From assembly GCF_014483895.1 (NCBI RefSeq), contig NZ_CP059987.1:434001-498000 (forward strand): a DNA stretch of 64,000 nucleotides, in the 5' to 3' direction. Shown piece by piece: positions 34,770 through 43,729 of the stretch. The stretch's first letter is position 1. Each line of letters starts with the position of its first letter. A program made the position numbers and the translations under genes. The notes beneath the pieces are model-generated. The model saw only the letters and a program-made list of their open reading frames with translations, did not search any database and was not told the origin of the DNA. The stretch is from Protaetiibacter sp. SSC-01. GTDB taxonomy: Bacteria; Actinomycetota; Actinomycetes; Actinomycetales; Microbacteriaceae.

Positions 34770-34798
34770 CAAGGACTGACGGAGACGGGGAGCGCCAA

Positions 34799-34810
34799 TA
34801 GAGTCGGGGG
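34799..34810 (+). promoter_or_regulatory. Leaderless-type promoter
   Basis: TAGAGT (34799-34804) ends 6 nt before the ATG at 34811. Confidence 0.5.
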
Positions 34811-36208
34811 ATGGGCACCGCTGACCTCCCCCACTCGACGCCGTCCGCCGAGGGGATCGACGCCACCGGGATCTCCGCACTGCTCGACGCCCTCGAGGGC
34901 GACCCCGACATCCGCCTGCACGGCCTCATCCTCATGCGCCACGGCGCGGTCGTGGCCGAGGGCTGGTGGGCGCCGTACGGCCCCGACCGCGTGCAGCTGC
35001 TGTACTCGCTCAGCAAGAGCTTCACGTCGACCGCCGCCGGGTTCGCGCGCGCCGAGGGCCTGCTCGAGCTCGACCGACCCGTCATCGAGTACTTCCCCGA
35101 GTACGACGCCGAGATCACCGACGAGCGCATGCGCCGCATGACGGTGCGCCACATCGCGTCGATGGCGAGCGGCCACGCGACCGAGACGATCGACCGCGCG
35201 CTCGAGGCGGGCCGCGGCGACATGGTGCTCGGCTTTCTGCGCACGCCCCTCGACGCCGAGCCGGGCACGATCTTCGCCTACAACCAGCCGTGCACCTACA
35301 CCCTCGCGGCGATCATCCAGCGCGCCACGGGTGAGAGCCTCGTCGAGTACCTGCGCCCGCGCCTGCTCGACCCGCTCGGCATCGGCGACGTCTTCTGGAT
35401 CGAGGCGCCGCCCGGCCGCAACCTCGGCTTCAGCGGCCTGCACGCGACGACGGATGCCGTGGCCCGCCTCGCGCAGCTCTACCTGCAGGGCGGCCGCTGG
35501 AACGACCGCCAGCTGCTCGACCCGCACTGGGTGCAGGAGGCCACACGGGTGCAGGTGCAGAACCCGGGCGACTGGGGTGCCGACTGGTCGCAGGGCTACG
35601 GCCTGCAGTTCTGGATGAACCGCCACGGCTACCGCGGCGACGGCGCCTTCGGCCAGTTCTGCGTCGTGCTGCCCGAGCAGGACGCCGTGCTCGCGATCAC
35701 GGCCGAGACCGTGCAGATGCAGCGCGTGCTCGACCGCGTGTGGCTGCATCTGCTGCCCGCGTTCGACCGCCCGGGAGAGGCGGATGCGGATGCCGCGGTC
35801 GCCGAGCGCCTCGCCTCGCGCCGGATGCCGCTCCCGCCCGAGACCGCATCCGTCGCCCCCGAGGGCTGGACGGGCGGCGAGTTCGCGACGCCCGGCGCCG
35901 ATGCGCTCATCACGGCCGTGAACGTGCGCCCGGACGGCGACGGCTGGATGCTCGGCCTCGTCGACGCGGCGGGCGAGCTCGCGCTCCCCGTGGGCGTCGG
36001 CGAGTGGGCGGCCTCGGAGCCCGACGGACAGCCGATCGCGGTCGCGGGCGGCTGGACAGCCGACGCGTTCGTCGCCGACGTGCTCTTCCTCGACACCCCG
36101 CACACGCTGCGGGTCACGTGCGCGGAGGGCGGCACGGCGAGCGTCCGCTGGCTCACGACCCCCCTGCACGCCGACGACGCCCGCGGCCAGCGTCGGCCCG
36201 TCGACTGA
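34811..36208 (+). CDS. Serine hydrolase, beta-lactamase class C-like
   Basis: 465 aa. The beta-lactamase/D-Ala-D-Ala carboxypeptidase fold is shown by Ser66-x-x-Lys69 in YSLSKSF and a Tyr-containing second motif FAYNQP (about 155-160), with MTVRHIASMASGHA between. Residues about 340-465 form an extra C-terminal beta-rich domain. There is no signal peptide, so it is probably a cytoplasmic esterase or amidase instead of an antibiotic-resistance enzyme. The substrate is unknown. A leaderless-type promoter precedes it, and the next gene has its own promoter 21 nt downstream. Confidence 0.87.
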   Translation: MGTADLPHSTPSAEGIDATGISALLDALEGDPDIRLHGLILMRHGAVVAEGWWAPYGPDRVQLLYSLSKSFTSTAAGFARAEGLLELDRPVIEYFPEYDAEITDERMRRMTVRHIASMASGHATETIDRALEAGRGDMVLGFLRTPLDAEPGTIFAYNQPCTYTLAAIIQRATGESLVEYLRPRLLDPLGIGDVFWIEAPPGRNLGFSGLHATTDAVARLAQLYLQGGRWNDRQLLDPHWVQEATRVQVQNPGDWGADWSQGYGLQFWMNRHGYRGDGAFGQFCVVLPEQDAVLAITAETVQMQRVLDRVWLHLLPAFDRPGEADADAAVAERLASRRMPLPPETASVAPEGWTGGEFATPGADALITAVNVRPDGDGWMLGLVDAAGELALPVGVGEWAASEPDGQPIAVAGGWTADAFVADVLFLDTPHTLRVTCAEGGTASVRWLTTPLHADDARGQRRPVD

Positions 36209-36217
36209 CGCAGACCG

Positions 36218-36229
36218 TAGGCTGACGCC
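36218..36229 (+). promoter_or_regulatory. Leaderless-type promoter
   Basis: TAGGCT (36218-36223) ends 6 nt before the ATG at 36230. Confidence 0.5.
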
Positions 36230-37789
36230 ATGACGCTTCCTCGCCGTCTCGGCGCCCTCGCGGTCGTGCTCGCGGCCGCCCTCTCCCTCTCCGGCTGCGG
36301 CATCCTGCCCCTCTTCCCGGGCGGTGGCGGCGGCGGTGGCGACCGCCCCGGCCCCACGGGCGAGGATGTGCCGGCCGAGCTCGAGCGCTACTACACGCAG
36401 GAGCTCGACTGGTCGAACTGCGGCGGCGGCATCGACTGCACCGACGTCACGGTGCCGATCGACTGGAGCGAGCCAGACGGCGACACGACGACCGTCGCGA
36501 TCGCGCGCCACAAGGCGTCGGGCACGCCGCTCGGCTCGCTGCTCATCAACCCCGGCGGCCCCGGCGGATCGGGCTTCGACTTCGTGCGCGACTCGGCGGC
36601 CTACGTCGTGAGCTCCGAGGTGCTCGGGACGTACGACGTCATCGGCTTCGACCCGCGCGGTGTCAACCAGTCGGCTGCGGTCGAGTGCTACACCGACGCG
36701 GCCGACCAGGACGAGTGGCTCTACGGCACCTACGACGCCGCCTACGGCTCGGAGGCCTGGTACGCCGAGCTCACCGAGCGCGCGAAGACCTGGGCGGCGG
36801 CGTGCGAGGAGCACGCCGACGGGCTGCTCGGCCACCTCGACGCCGCATCCGTCGCTCGCGACATGGACGTCATCCGGGCACTGCTCGGCGACGAGCAGCT
36901 GCACTACCTGGGCTACTCGTACGGCACCTACCTCGGCACGATCTACGCGCAGCTGTTCCCCGAGAAGGTCGGCCGCATGGTGCTCGATGGCGCCGTCGAC
37001 CCGACGGTCGGCGACCTCGAGGCGCTCGCGATCCAGATGGCGGGCTTCGACTCGGCCCTGCGCGCCTACATGGAGTGGTGCCTGCCGCAGTCCGACTGCC
37101 CGTTCCGGGGCGACGCGGATGCGGCGCTCCGGTCGATCCGCCAGATGCTCGAGACGGTCGACGGCCGCGGCTTCCGCTCCTCCGACGGGCGCGTGCTCGA
37201 CTCGGCGACGGTCGCGACGGGCATCATCTTCACGCTCTACTCGGAGGGCAACTGGCCCTACCTCTCGCAGCTCTTCACGACGCTGCGCCAGGGCGACGCC
37301 GACACGGCGTTCCTGCTCGCGGACTCGTACAACGGCCGCGAGTTCGACGGCACGTACTCCGACAACGGGGGCGACATCTACACGGCCGTCACGTGCGACG
37401 AGGGCGACCTCGCCTCCGACGGCGTCGACGTCTTCGCGGGCCTCGACCGCATCGACGAGGCCGCGCCGATCCTCGGTCGCTACGCCGCGTACGACGACTA
37501 CGCCGTGCTCAAGGCCGTGTGCTCGAACTGGCCCGCCGAGGTTGCCGAGCTGCCGACGGAGTTCTCGGCCGAGGGCGCACCGCCCATCATGGTCATCGGC
37601 ACGACGAACGACCCCGCGACCCCGTACGCGAACGCCCAGCACCTCGCGAAGCTGCTCTCGAGCGGCTTCCTCGTGACCTACGAGGGCGAGGGCCACACGA
37701 TCTACGCGCAGGGCGTCGCGTGCGTCGACGACACGGTCGACGCGTACCTCATCTCGGGGAAGGTACCGTCGGCCGACCCGATGTGCTGA
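36230..37789 (+). CDS. Secreted alpha/beta hydrolase lipoprotein (peptidase S33, TAP-like)
   Basis: 519 aa. Lipoprotein signal with lipobox LSGC, Cys23, then a Gly-rich linker. The alpha/beta-hydrolase core has the oxyanion segment NPGGPGGSG (about 104-112), nucleophile Ser230 in GYSYGT, the acid in TNDPATPY and the His in GEGHTIY. The C-terminal TAP-like domain is typical of Streptomyces tripeptidyl aminopeptidases and related exported proline iminopeptidase-like enzymes. It probably trims peptides outside the cell to feed uptake. Several Cys pairs fit an extracellular location. The stop is 3 nt from that of the convergent iclR gene. Confidence 0.9.
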   Translation: MTLPRRLGALAVVLAAALSLSGCGILPLFPGGGGGGGDRPGPTGEDVPAELERYYTQELDWSNCGGGIDCTDVTVPIDWSEPDGDTTTVAIARHKASGTPLGSLLINPGGPGGSGFDFVRDSAAYVVSSEVLGTYDVIGFDPRGVNQSAAVECYTDAADQDEWLYGTYDAAYGSEAWYAELTERAKTWAAACEEHADGLLGHLDAASVARDMDVIRALLGDEQLHYLGYSYGTYLGTIYAQLFPEKVGRMVLDGAVDPTVGDLEALAIQMAGFDSALRAYMEWCLPQSDCPFRGDADAALRSIRQMLETVDGRGFRSSDGRVLDSATVATGIIFTLYSEGNWPYLSQLFTTLRQGDADTAFLLADSYNGREFDGTYSDNGGDIYTAVTCDEGDLASDGVDVFAGLDRIDEAAPILGRYAAYDDYAVLKAVCSNWPAEVAELPTEFSAEGAPPIMVIGTTNDPATPYANAQHLAKLLSSGFLVTYEGEGHTIYAQGVACVDDTVDAYLISGKVPSADPMC

Positions 37790-37792
37790 GGC

Positions 37793-38563
37793 TCAGGCGC
37801 CCTCGCGCGGGGCGACGCGCGGCGGCCAGCTCGTCGCGCCGAGCTCGCGCGAGATGTTGCGGGCGGTCTCGCGCAGGTCGTTGAGCACCCCGTCGGCGGG
37901 CGGCCACTCGGTCGAGGGCAGCACGACGGCGACCGCCGCGACGAGCTCGCCGGATGCGTCGCCGACGGGCGCCGCGACGGACGACTCGCCGAGCACGGCC
38001 TCGTCCTCCTCGGTCGCGAAGCCCCGCTCGACGATGCCCGCGAAGGCGAGCGTGAGCTGCGCGGGGTCGGTGACGGTGTCGCCCGTGAGGCTCTGCAGCT
38101 GCCGCGAGAGCACGACCGACTGGTACTCGTCGTCGAAGGCGAGCAGCACCTTGCCCATGGCGGATGCGTGGGCCGGGATGGTCATACCCGTCTCGAGCAT
38201 CTGCTGGCTGCCGTCGGGGCGGCGGTTGTGGTGGATGACGAGCACCTCGTCGAAGAGCTCGACGCCGAGGCGCACGGCGAGGCCGGTGCGGCGGGAGAGC
38301 TCGCGCGTCCAGCGCATGGCGCGGGCACGCACGTCGAGGGTGTCGAGGTAGACGTTGCTGAGCTTCACGAGCGCGGGGCCGAGCATGTAGCGCTGGCCGT
38401 TGCGCTCCTTCGCGACGAGGCCGTGCTCCTGCAGCGACTTGACGATCCCGTGGACGGTCGAGGGCGGGAGGTCGAGGGCCGCGGCGAGCTCGGAGATGCC
38501 GAGGTGGCGCGCGCCTTGCAGCGATTGCAGCACCTTGGCCGCGCGGTCGATCGCCTGGATCAC
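37793..38563 (-). CDS. IclR-family transcriptional regulator
   Basis: 256 aa from GTG 38563, chosen because a strong GAGGAGGGAG Shine-Dalgarno sequence (38578-38569) precedes it; the frame continues upstream to other starts without one. N-terminal winged helix (about 1-65, AIDRAAKVLQSLQGARHLGISELAAALDLPPSTVHGIVKSLQEHGLV) and C-terminal IclR effector domain (about 80-250, GLAVRLGVELFDEVLVIHHNRRPDG, then IPAHASAMGKVLLAF). Divergent from the glycerol facilitator-Dha kinase operon, which it most likely represses, with glycerol, dihydroxyacetone or a phosphate ester as effector. Candidate site at 38650-38664. Confidence 0.9.
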   Translation of the reverse strand: MIQAIDRAAKVLQSLQGARHLGISELAAALDLPPSTVHGIVKSLQEHGLVAKERNGQRYMLGPALVKLSNVYLDTLDVRARAMRWTRELSRRTGLAVRLGVELFDEVLVIHHNRRPDGSQQMLETGMTIPAHASAMGKVLLAFDDEYQSVVLSRQLQSLTGDTVTDPAQLTLAFAGIVERGFATEEDEAVLGESSVAAPVGDASGELVAAVAVVLPSTEWPPADGVLNDLRETARNISRELGATSWPPRVAPREGA

Positions 38564-38622
38564 GGGTCTCCCTCCTCGGAGTCGTTCCATTATGGGGCCG
38601 CACGACGTTCGTCGATTCACTC

Positions 38623-38664
38623 TTGACACCGTGCTCACTCAGGACAATATTCGACATTGTCGAA
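38623..38664 (+). promoter_or_regulatory. Promoter and IclR-type operator of the glpF-dha operon
   Basis: TTGACA (38623-38628), 17-nt spacer and AATATT (38646-38651): the only near-consensus vegetative promoter in the window. TTCGAC-ATT-GTCGAA (38650-38664) overlaps the end of the -10 and fits a repressor site. Confidence 0.65.
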
Positions 38665-38725
38665 AGTCGTTCCAGAAATCTGACGCGACATCGACCTCGT
38701 CCCCACCATGTCCAAAGGAGTGCAT

Positions 38726-39481
38726 ATGGATGAGAACCGCCTCTGGCAGAAACTCGCTGCCGAGTTCCTCGGCACGGCGTTCCTCGTGTTCGTCGGCGTC
38801 GGCTCCGTGCCCGCCCTCGCGATCGCGCGTGACGGCGAGCCGTTCACGGGCGCCGAGCTCGGCATCATCTCGCTCGCGTTCGGCACGATCGTCGTCGTCA
38901 CGGTCTACGTCTTCGGCTACATCTCGGGCAACCACATCAACCCCGCGGTGACCCTGGGGCTCGCGGTGACGCGCAAGTTCCCGTGGAAGCTCGTGCCCGC
39001 GTACGTCGTCGCCCAGGTGCTGGGCGCCATCGCCGGCTCGTTCGCCATCGTCGGGGTGCTCGGCCAGGCGGCCGTGGACGCCGGCCTCGGCGTCGCCGCC
39101 TACAGCGCCGAGACGCCCATCCCGCAGGCGTTCTTCGCCGAGTTCATGGGCACCTTCCTGCTCGTGTTCGGAGTGTTCGGCGTCATCTACCGCCGGGCGT
39201 CGCTCGGATGGGCGGGGCTCGTGATCGGCTTCGTCGTGTTCGCCGCGATCATCCCGGTCGCGCCGACGACGGGCGCGTCGATCAACCCCGCGCGCACGAC
39301 CGGCCCGATGATCGTGCAGGCGCTCATGGGCGGAGAGGTCGCGTGGGAGCAGTGGTGGGTCTACGTCGTCGCCGAGCTCCTCGCCGGCGCGCTCGCCGCC
39401 CTCGCATTCGGGCTCATCGCCCACACGCCCGTCGACCGGCGGGCGACCGAGAACGACACGCCTGAGGAGGTCGTCGCGTGA
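38726..39481 (+). CDS. glpF: Aquaglyceroporin (glycerol facilitator type)
   Basis: 251 aa from ATG 38726; AAAGGAG (38714-38720) is placed for this Met and lies inside the reading frame of the upstream alternative at 38708. Six TM helices with both MIP half-helix motifs, NPAV (GNHINPAVTLG) and NPAR (GASINPARTTG). Genomic context decides between water and glycerol: dhaK follows with a GTGA overlap, so glycerol or dihydroxyacetone uptake is the likely role. First gene of the glpF-dhaK-dhaL-dhaM operon. Confidence 0.92.
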   Translation: MDENRLWQKLAAEFLGTAFLVFVGVGSVPALAIARDGEPFTGAELGIISLAFGTIVVVTVYVFGYISGNHINPAVTLGLAVTRKFPWKLVPAYVVAQVLGAIAGSFAIVGVLGQAAVDAGLGVAAYSAETPIPQAFFAEFMGTFLLVFGVFGVIYRRASLGWAGLVIGFVVFAAIIPVAPTTGASINPARTTGPMIVQALMGGEVAWEQWWVYVVAELLAGALAALAFGLIAHTPVDRRATENDTPEEVVA

Positions 39482-40473
39482 AGAAGCTCATCAACGCACC
39501 GGAGGACGTGCTCATCGAGTCGCTGCGCGGAGTGCAGGCGGCGCATCCGGAGCTCCGGGTCGACGTCGACACCCGCGTCATCTACCGCGGCACCCCGAAG
39601 GCCGACGGCAAGGTCGCGCTCATCTCGGGCGGCGGATCGGGCCACGAGCCGCTGCACGGAGGTTTCGTGGGCCTCGGGATGCTCGATGCGGCGTGCGCGG
39701 GCGAGGTGTTCACCTCGCCGACGCCCGACCAGATGCAGGCGGCGACCCTCGAGGTGAACCGCGGCGCGGGCGTGCTGCACATCGTGAAGAACTACACGGG
39801 CGACGTCATGAACTTCGAGATGGCCGCCGAGCTCGCCGCCGCCGACGGCGTCGAGGTCGCGACGGTCGTGACGGATGACGACGTGGCCGTGCAGGACTCC
39901 ACGTGGACCGCGGGTCGCCGCGGGGTCGGGGTGACCGTGCTGCTCGAGAAGATCGTGGGCGCCGCCGCCGAGGAGGGCCGCGACCTCGCGGCCGTCAAGG
40001 CGGTCGCCGAGAAGGTCGACGCGGGCGGGCGCTCGATGGGCATGGCCCTCACGAGCTGCACCGTGCCCGCCGCGGGCAAGCCGACCTTCGACCTGCCCGA
40101 CGACCAGATGGAGATCGGCATCGGCATCCACGGTGAGCCGGGACGCCACCGCGTGCCGCTCGCCCCCGCATCCGAGATCGCGGAGCAGCTCGTCGAGCCG
40201 ATCCTCGCCGACCTCGACTTCACGGGCGCGCCCGCGATCGTCATGCTCAACGGCATGGGCGGCTCGCCGCTCATCGAGCTGTACCTCATGTACGGCGAGG
40301 TCGCGCGCATCCTCGAGGCGAAGGGCGTGCAGGTGGCTCGCAGCCTCGTCGGCAACTACATCACCTCGCTCGACATGGCCGGCTGCTCGGTCACGCTGCT
40401 GCGCGCCGACGACGAGCTGCTCGGGCTGTGGGATGCGCCCGTGAGCACGCCGGGGCTCCGCTGGGGCCTGTGA
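39478..40473 (+). CDS. dhaK: Dihydroxyacetone kinase subunit DhaK
   Basis: 331 aa, GTG start overlapping glpF by GTGA. DAK1 domain: ISGGGSGHEPLHGGFVG (about 43-59), VKNYTGDVMNFEMA, and His218 in GIHGEPG, the residue that binds dihydroxyacetone covalently as a hemiaminal in E. coli DhaK. With DhaL and the phosphoryl donor encoded downstream it makes dihydroxyacetone phosphate in the cytoplasm. It is the PTS-dependent type: subunits are separate and no ATP-type fusion is present. Confidence 0.96.
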   Translation: MKKLINAPEDVLIESLRGVQAAHPELRVDVDTRVIYRGTPKADGKVALISGGGSGHEPLHGGFVGLGMLDAACAGEVFTSPTPDQMQAATLEVNRGAGVLHIVKNYTGDVMNFEMAAELAAADGVEVATVVTDDDVAVQDSTWTAGRRGVGVTVLLEKIVGAAAEEGRDLAAVKAVAEKVDAGGRSMGMALTSCTVPAAGKPTFDLPDDQMEIGIGIHGEPGRHRVPLAPASEIAEQLVEPILADLDFTGAPAIVMLNGMGGSPLIELYLMYGEVARILEAKGVQVARSLVGNYITSLDMAGCSVTLLRADDELLGLWDAPVSTPGLRWGL

Positions 40474-40506
40474 CGACCGAGAGGTGAAGAGGAGGAGGAT
40501 GACCGT

Positions 40507-41148
40507 ATGAGCGACACCCTGACCATCGACGGACTCATCGAGTGGCTGCGGGCCTTCGACGCCGAGATCGCGGAGCAGCGGTCGTGGCTGACGGAGCTCG
40601 ACTCGGCGATCGGCGACGCCGACCACGGCGCCAACATGGCGCGCGGCATGGACGCCGTCGTCGCGAAGCTCGACGCCGGGCACCCGGAGACCGTCGACGA
40701 GCTCTTCAAGTCGGTCGGGATGACCCTCGTCGGCTCGGTCGGCGGGGCGAGCGGTCCGCTCTACGGCACCTTCTTCCTGCGCATGGGCATGGCCGCGGGT
40801 GCCGTGCCGTCTCTCGACGGTGCGGCGCTCGCGGCGGCGCTGCGTGCCGGGCTCGACGGCATCGTCGCCCGCGGCAAGGCCGAGGCGGGCGACAAGACGA
40901 TGTTCGACGCGCTCGCTCCGGGCCTCGATGCGCTCGACGCGGCCCTCGCATCCGGGTCCTCGCTCGCGGATGCCGCGCGCGCCGCAGCGGATGCCGCTCT
41001 CGCGGGGCGCGACGCGACCGAGCCCTTGGTCGCACGCAAGGGCCGCGCGAGCTACCTCGGCGAGCGGAGCGCGGGCCACCTCGACCCCGGCGCCGCGTCG
41101 AGCGCGATCCTGCTCGAGACCCTCGCGGGAACCGTCTCCAGGACCTGA
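40507..41148 (+). CDS. dhaL: Dihydroxyacetone kinase ADP-binding subunit DhaL
   Basis: 213 aa, DAK2 domain. The Asp cluster that holds the Mg2+-ADP cofactor is in LDSAIGDADHGANMARGM (about 28-45); VGSVGGASGPLYGTFF and the C-terminal RKGRASYLGERSAGHLDPGAASS are family motifs. In PTS-type kinases DhaL keeps its ADP, is rephosphorylated by DhaM and transfers phosphate to DhaK-bound substrate. GAGGAGGA Shine-Dalgarno; the next gene begins 2 nt after its stop. Confidence 0.96.
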   Translation: MSDTLTIDGLIEWLRAFDAEIAEQRSWLTELDSAIGDADHGANMARGMDAVVAKLDAGHPETVDELFKSVGMTLVGSVGGASGPLYGTFFLRMGMAAGAVPSLDGAALAAALRAGLDGIVARGKAEAGDKTMFDALAPGLDALDAALASGSSLADAARAAADAALAGRDATEPLVARKGRASYLGERSAGHLDPGAASSAILLETLAGTVSRT

Positions 41149-41150
41149 TC

Positions 41151-43679
41151 ATGATCGGCATCGTCATCGTCTCGCACAGCGCGAAGCTGGCGGAGGCGGC
41201 GGATCAGCTCGCCCGCCAGATGGTCGGCGACGCGGCCCCGCCCGTGCGCCTCGCGGCGGGAGCCGGCACCGACCCCGACGGCTCGGCCGTGCTCGGAACG
41301 GATGCGACCGCCGTCGCCTCCGCGATCGACGAGCTCGCGGCCGAGGGCGTCGACGGCGTGCTCGTGCTCATGGATCTCGGTTCGGCCGTCATGAGCGCCG
41401 AGCTCGCCCTCGAGCTGCGCGCGAGCGACGTGCCCGTGCGGCTCGCGGCGGCTCCGTTCGTCGAGGGCCTGCTCGCGGCGACCGTCGCGGCCTCCGCCGG
41501 TGCGCCCCTCGACGCGGTCGCGCGGGAGGCGGCGGGCGCCCTCGGGGCGAAGACGGCGCACCTGGGTGAGGAGGGCGAGGCGGATGCTGCTCCCGCCGCC
41601 ACCGAGACTCCCGCGGCCCCCGAGGCCGACGCCCTCACGCGCCGGTTCGTGCTGCGCAACCCGCTCGGGCTCCACGCCCGGCCCGCCTCTCTGCTCGCGG
41701 GCATCGCGGGGTCTGGCGACGCGCGGGTCACCGTGCGACGTCTGCCCGACGGCTCGCCCGTGTCGGCTGCGAGCATGACGGGCCTCCTGGCCCTCGGGGC
41801 CGCCGGGGGAGCGGAGGTGGAGTTCGCGGTGTCCGGGCCCGACGCCGAGAGCGTGCTCGCGCGCATCGCGCAGCTCGTCGACGACGGCTTCGGGGAGCTC
41901 GACGGGGCGGATGCCGCGCCGGCTGCCGGGGAGTGCGCGGGAGAGCCGAGTGCGCCTGCCGCGCCGGTCGAGCCCGCGGCATCCGCATTCGCCACCCCCG
42001 CGCCCGCCGCGCCCGCCGACGGCCTCCTCCACGGCCGCGGCGTGAGCGGCGGCCGTGCCGCGGCCCCCGTCGCGCGCCTCGCGGCGCCGCTCGCCGAGCC
42101 CAGGCCCGCCCCGCCGCTCCCGGAGGAGCAGCGCGAGGCCGAGGCCGCCCGCATCGCCCCCGCCGCCGAGCGCGTCGCCGAGGCGCTGCGCGAGCGGGCC
42201 GGGCGGGCCGCGGGAGAGGCATCCGCGATCCTCGAGGCGACGGCGCTCATCGCGCTCGACCCCGAGCTCGCGTCGATGGCCGAGTCGTCGGTGCGCGACC
42301 GCGGTCTCACGGCCGACGCCGCCATCTGGGAGGCCGCTGCGGGCTACGAGCAGGCGCTCGTCGCGCTCGGCGGGCGCATGGCGGAACGCGCGGCCGACCT
42401 GCGCGACGTGCGCGACCGCATCCGCTCCGAGCTCGCGGGCGTCGAGCTGCCGGGCGTGCCCGACCGCGACGAGCCGTTCGTGCTCGTCGCGCGCGACCTC
42501 GCCCCCGCCGACACCGTGACGCTCGCCGAGAGCGCGTGCGTCGCGCTCGTGACCGAGCTCGGCGGGCCCACCTCGCACACCGCGATCATCGCTCGCTCGC
42601 TCGGGCTGCCTGCCGTCGTCGGCGTCGCGGGAGCGCTCGGCCTCGACGAGGGCGCCGTCGTGCTCGTCGACGGCGACGCGGGCACGATCGACGCGCACCC
42701 GGATGCCGAGGCCGTCGCGCACGCCGCAGAACGCGCCGAGGCGCTCGCCTTCGACGGCCGCGGGGCGACCGCCGACGGGGTCACCGTGCCCCTGCTCGCG
42801 AACGTCGGCGGCCCGGACGACGCGAGCGCCGCTGCCGCGGCGAACGCCGGGGGCGTCGGCCTCTTCCGCACCGAGTTCTGCTTCCTCGACCGGCGCACCG
42901 CGCCGACCGTCGACGAGCAGGCGGAGGCCTACCGCGGGGTGCTCGCGCCCTTCGCGGGCCGCAAGGTCGTCGTGCGCACGCTCGACGCGGGCGCCGACAA
43001 GCCGCTCCCGTTCGCGAACGACGACGACGAGGAGAACCCCGCGCTCGGCGTGCGGGGTCTGCGAATCGCACGCCGGAACCCCGCGCTGCTCGACGACCAG
43101 CTCGCGGCGCTCGCCCGGGCCGCATCCGCATCCGACGCCGAGGTGCAGGTCATGGCGCCCATGGTCGCGACCGTCGAGGAGGCGCGCTTCTTCGCCGAGC
43201 GCTGCCGCGCCGCGGGGCTCGAGACGGTCGGCGTCATGATCGAGACGCCCTCGGCGGCTCTCCTGGCGCGCGAGCTCTTCGAGGTCGTCGACTTCGTGAG
43301 CCTCGGCACGAACGACCTCACGCAGTACACGATGGCCGCCGACCGCATGGTCGCCGACCTGGGCGAGCTGAGCGACGCGTGGCAGCCCGCCGTGCTGCGA
43401 CTCATCGGCGCCGTCGGCACCGCGGGACGCGACGCGGGCAAGCCCGTCGGGGTGTGCGGCGAGGCGGGCGGCGACCCCGAGCTCGCCCCCGTGCTCGTCG
43501 GGCTCGGCGCGACGTCGCTCTCGATGACACCGCGTGCGCTCGGTGCCGTCGCGGCCCGGCTCGGGGCGTACACGCTCGACGACTGCCGACGCGCGGCGGC
43601 CGCGGCGCTCGACGCCGGAACGGCCGAGGAGGCCCGCGCGGCCGCCGCCCGCGAGCTCGCGGAGGCCGCGTCCCGCTGA
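41151..43679 (+). CDS. dhaM: DhaM-HPr-Enzyme I fusion (PEP-dependent phosphoryl donor)
   Basis: 842 aa. Domain order: EIIA-type DhaM 1-130 with phospho-His9 (VSHSAKLAE); acidic linker; HPr about 158-250 with His175 ([11 protein letters not shown]); Pro/Ala linker about 255-300; complete Enzyme I about 305-842 with phospho-His476 ([10 protein letters not shown]), the PEP-binding barrel ([26 protein letters not shown]) and Cys769 in [10 protein letters not shown]. coli DhaM stops after an Enzyme I N-domain and depends on general EI/HPr; here the C-terminal PEP domain is present, so one chain could carry phosphate from PEP to DhaL. No separate ptsH or ptsI is in the window. Confidence 0.93.
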   Translation: MIGIVIVSHSAKLAEAADQLARQMVGDAAPPVRLAAGAGTDPDGSAVLGTDATAVASAIDELAAEGVDGVLVLMDLGSAVMSAELALELRASDVPVRLAAAPFVEGLLAATVAASAGAPLDAVAREAAGALGAKTAHLGEEGEADAAPAATETPAAPEADALTRRFVLRNPLGLHARPASLLAGIAGSGDARVTVRRLPDGSPVSAASMTGLLALGAAGGAEVEFAVSGPDAESVLARIAQLVDDGFGELDGADAAPAAGECAGEPSAPAAPVEPAASAFATPAPAAPADGLLHGRGVSGGRAAAPVARLAAPLAEPRPAPPLPEEQREAEAARIAPAAERVAEALRERAGRAAGEASAILEATALIALDPELASMAESSVRDRGLTADAAIWEAAAGYEQALVALGGRMAERAADLRDVRDRIRSELAGVELPGVPDRDEPFVLVARDLAPADTVTLAESACVALVTELGGPTSHTAIIARSLGLPAVVGVAGALGLDEGAVVLVDGDAGTIDAHPDAEAVAHAAERAEALAFDGRGATADGVTVPLLANVGGPDDASAAAAANAGGVGLFRTEFCFLDRRTAPTVDEQAEAYRGVLAPFAGRKVVVRTLDAGADKPLPFANDDDEENPALGVRGLRIARRNPALLDDQLAALARAASASDAEVQVMAPMVATVEEARFFAERCRAAGLETVGVMIETPSAALLARELFEVVDFVSLGTNDLTQYTMAADRMVADLGELSDAWQPAVLRLIGAVGTAGRDAGKPVGVCGEAGGDPELAPVLVGLGATSLSMTPRALGAVAARLGAYTLDDCRRAAAAALDAGTAEEARAAAARELAEAASR

Positions 43680-43687
43680 CGGCTGCG

Positions 43688-43717
43688 CGTCACCCCGGCG
43701 ACCGGCCCGGGGTGACG
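43688..43717 (+). terminator. dha operon terminator
   Basis: CGTCACCCCGG (43688-43698) and exact complement (43707-43717), ending directly before the -10 box of the next gene. Confidence 0.65.
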
Positions 43718-43729
43718 TAGGGTCGGCAC
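43718..43729 (+). promoter_or_regulatory. Leaderless-type promoter
   Basis: TAGGGT (43718-43723) ends 6 nt before the GTG at 43730. Confidence 0.55.

Noticed and set aside
34811-36208. Serine hydrolase as an antibiotic-resistance beta-lactamase.
   Set aside because: It has no signal peptide and belongs to the broad class C-like esterase/peptidase group; the SxxK motif alone does not indicate resistance.
38564-38638. Longer IclR start (ATG 38590 or further upstream).
   Set aside because: The Shine-Dalgarno sequence GAGGAGGGAG lies within that extension and is spaced for GTG 38563.
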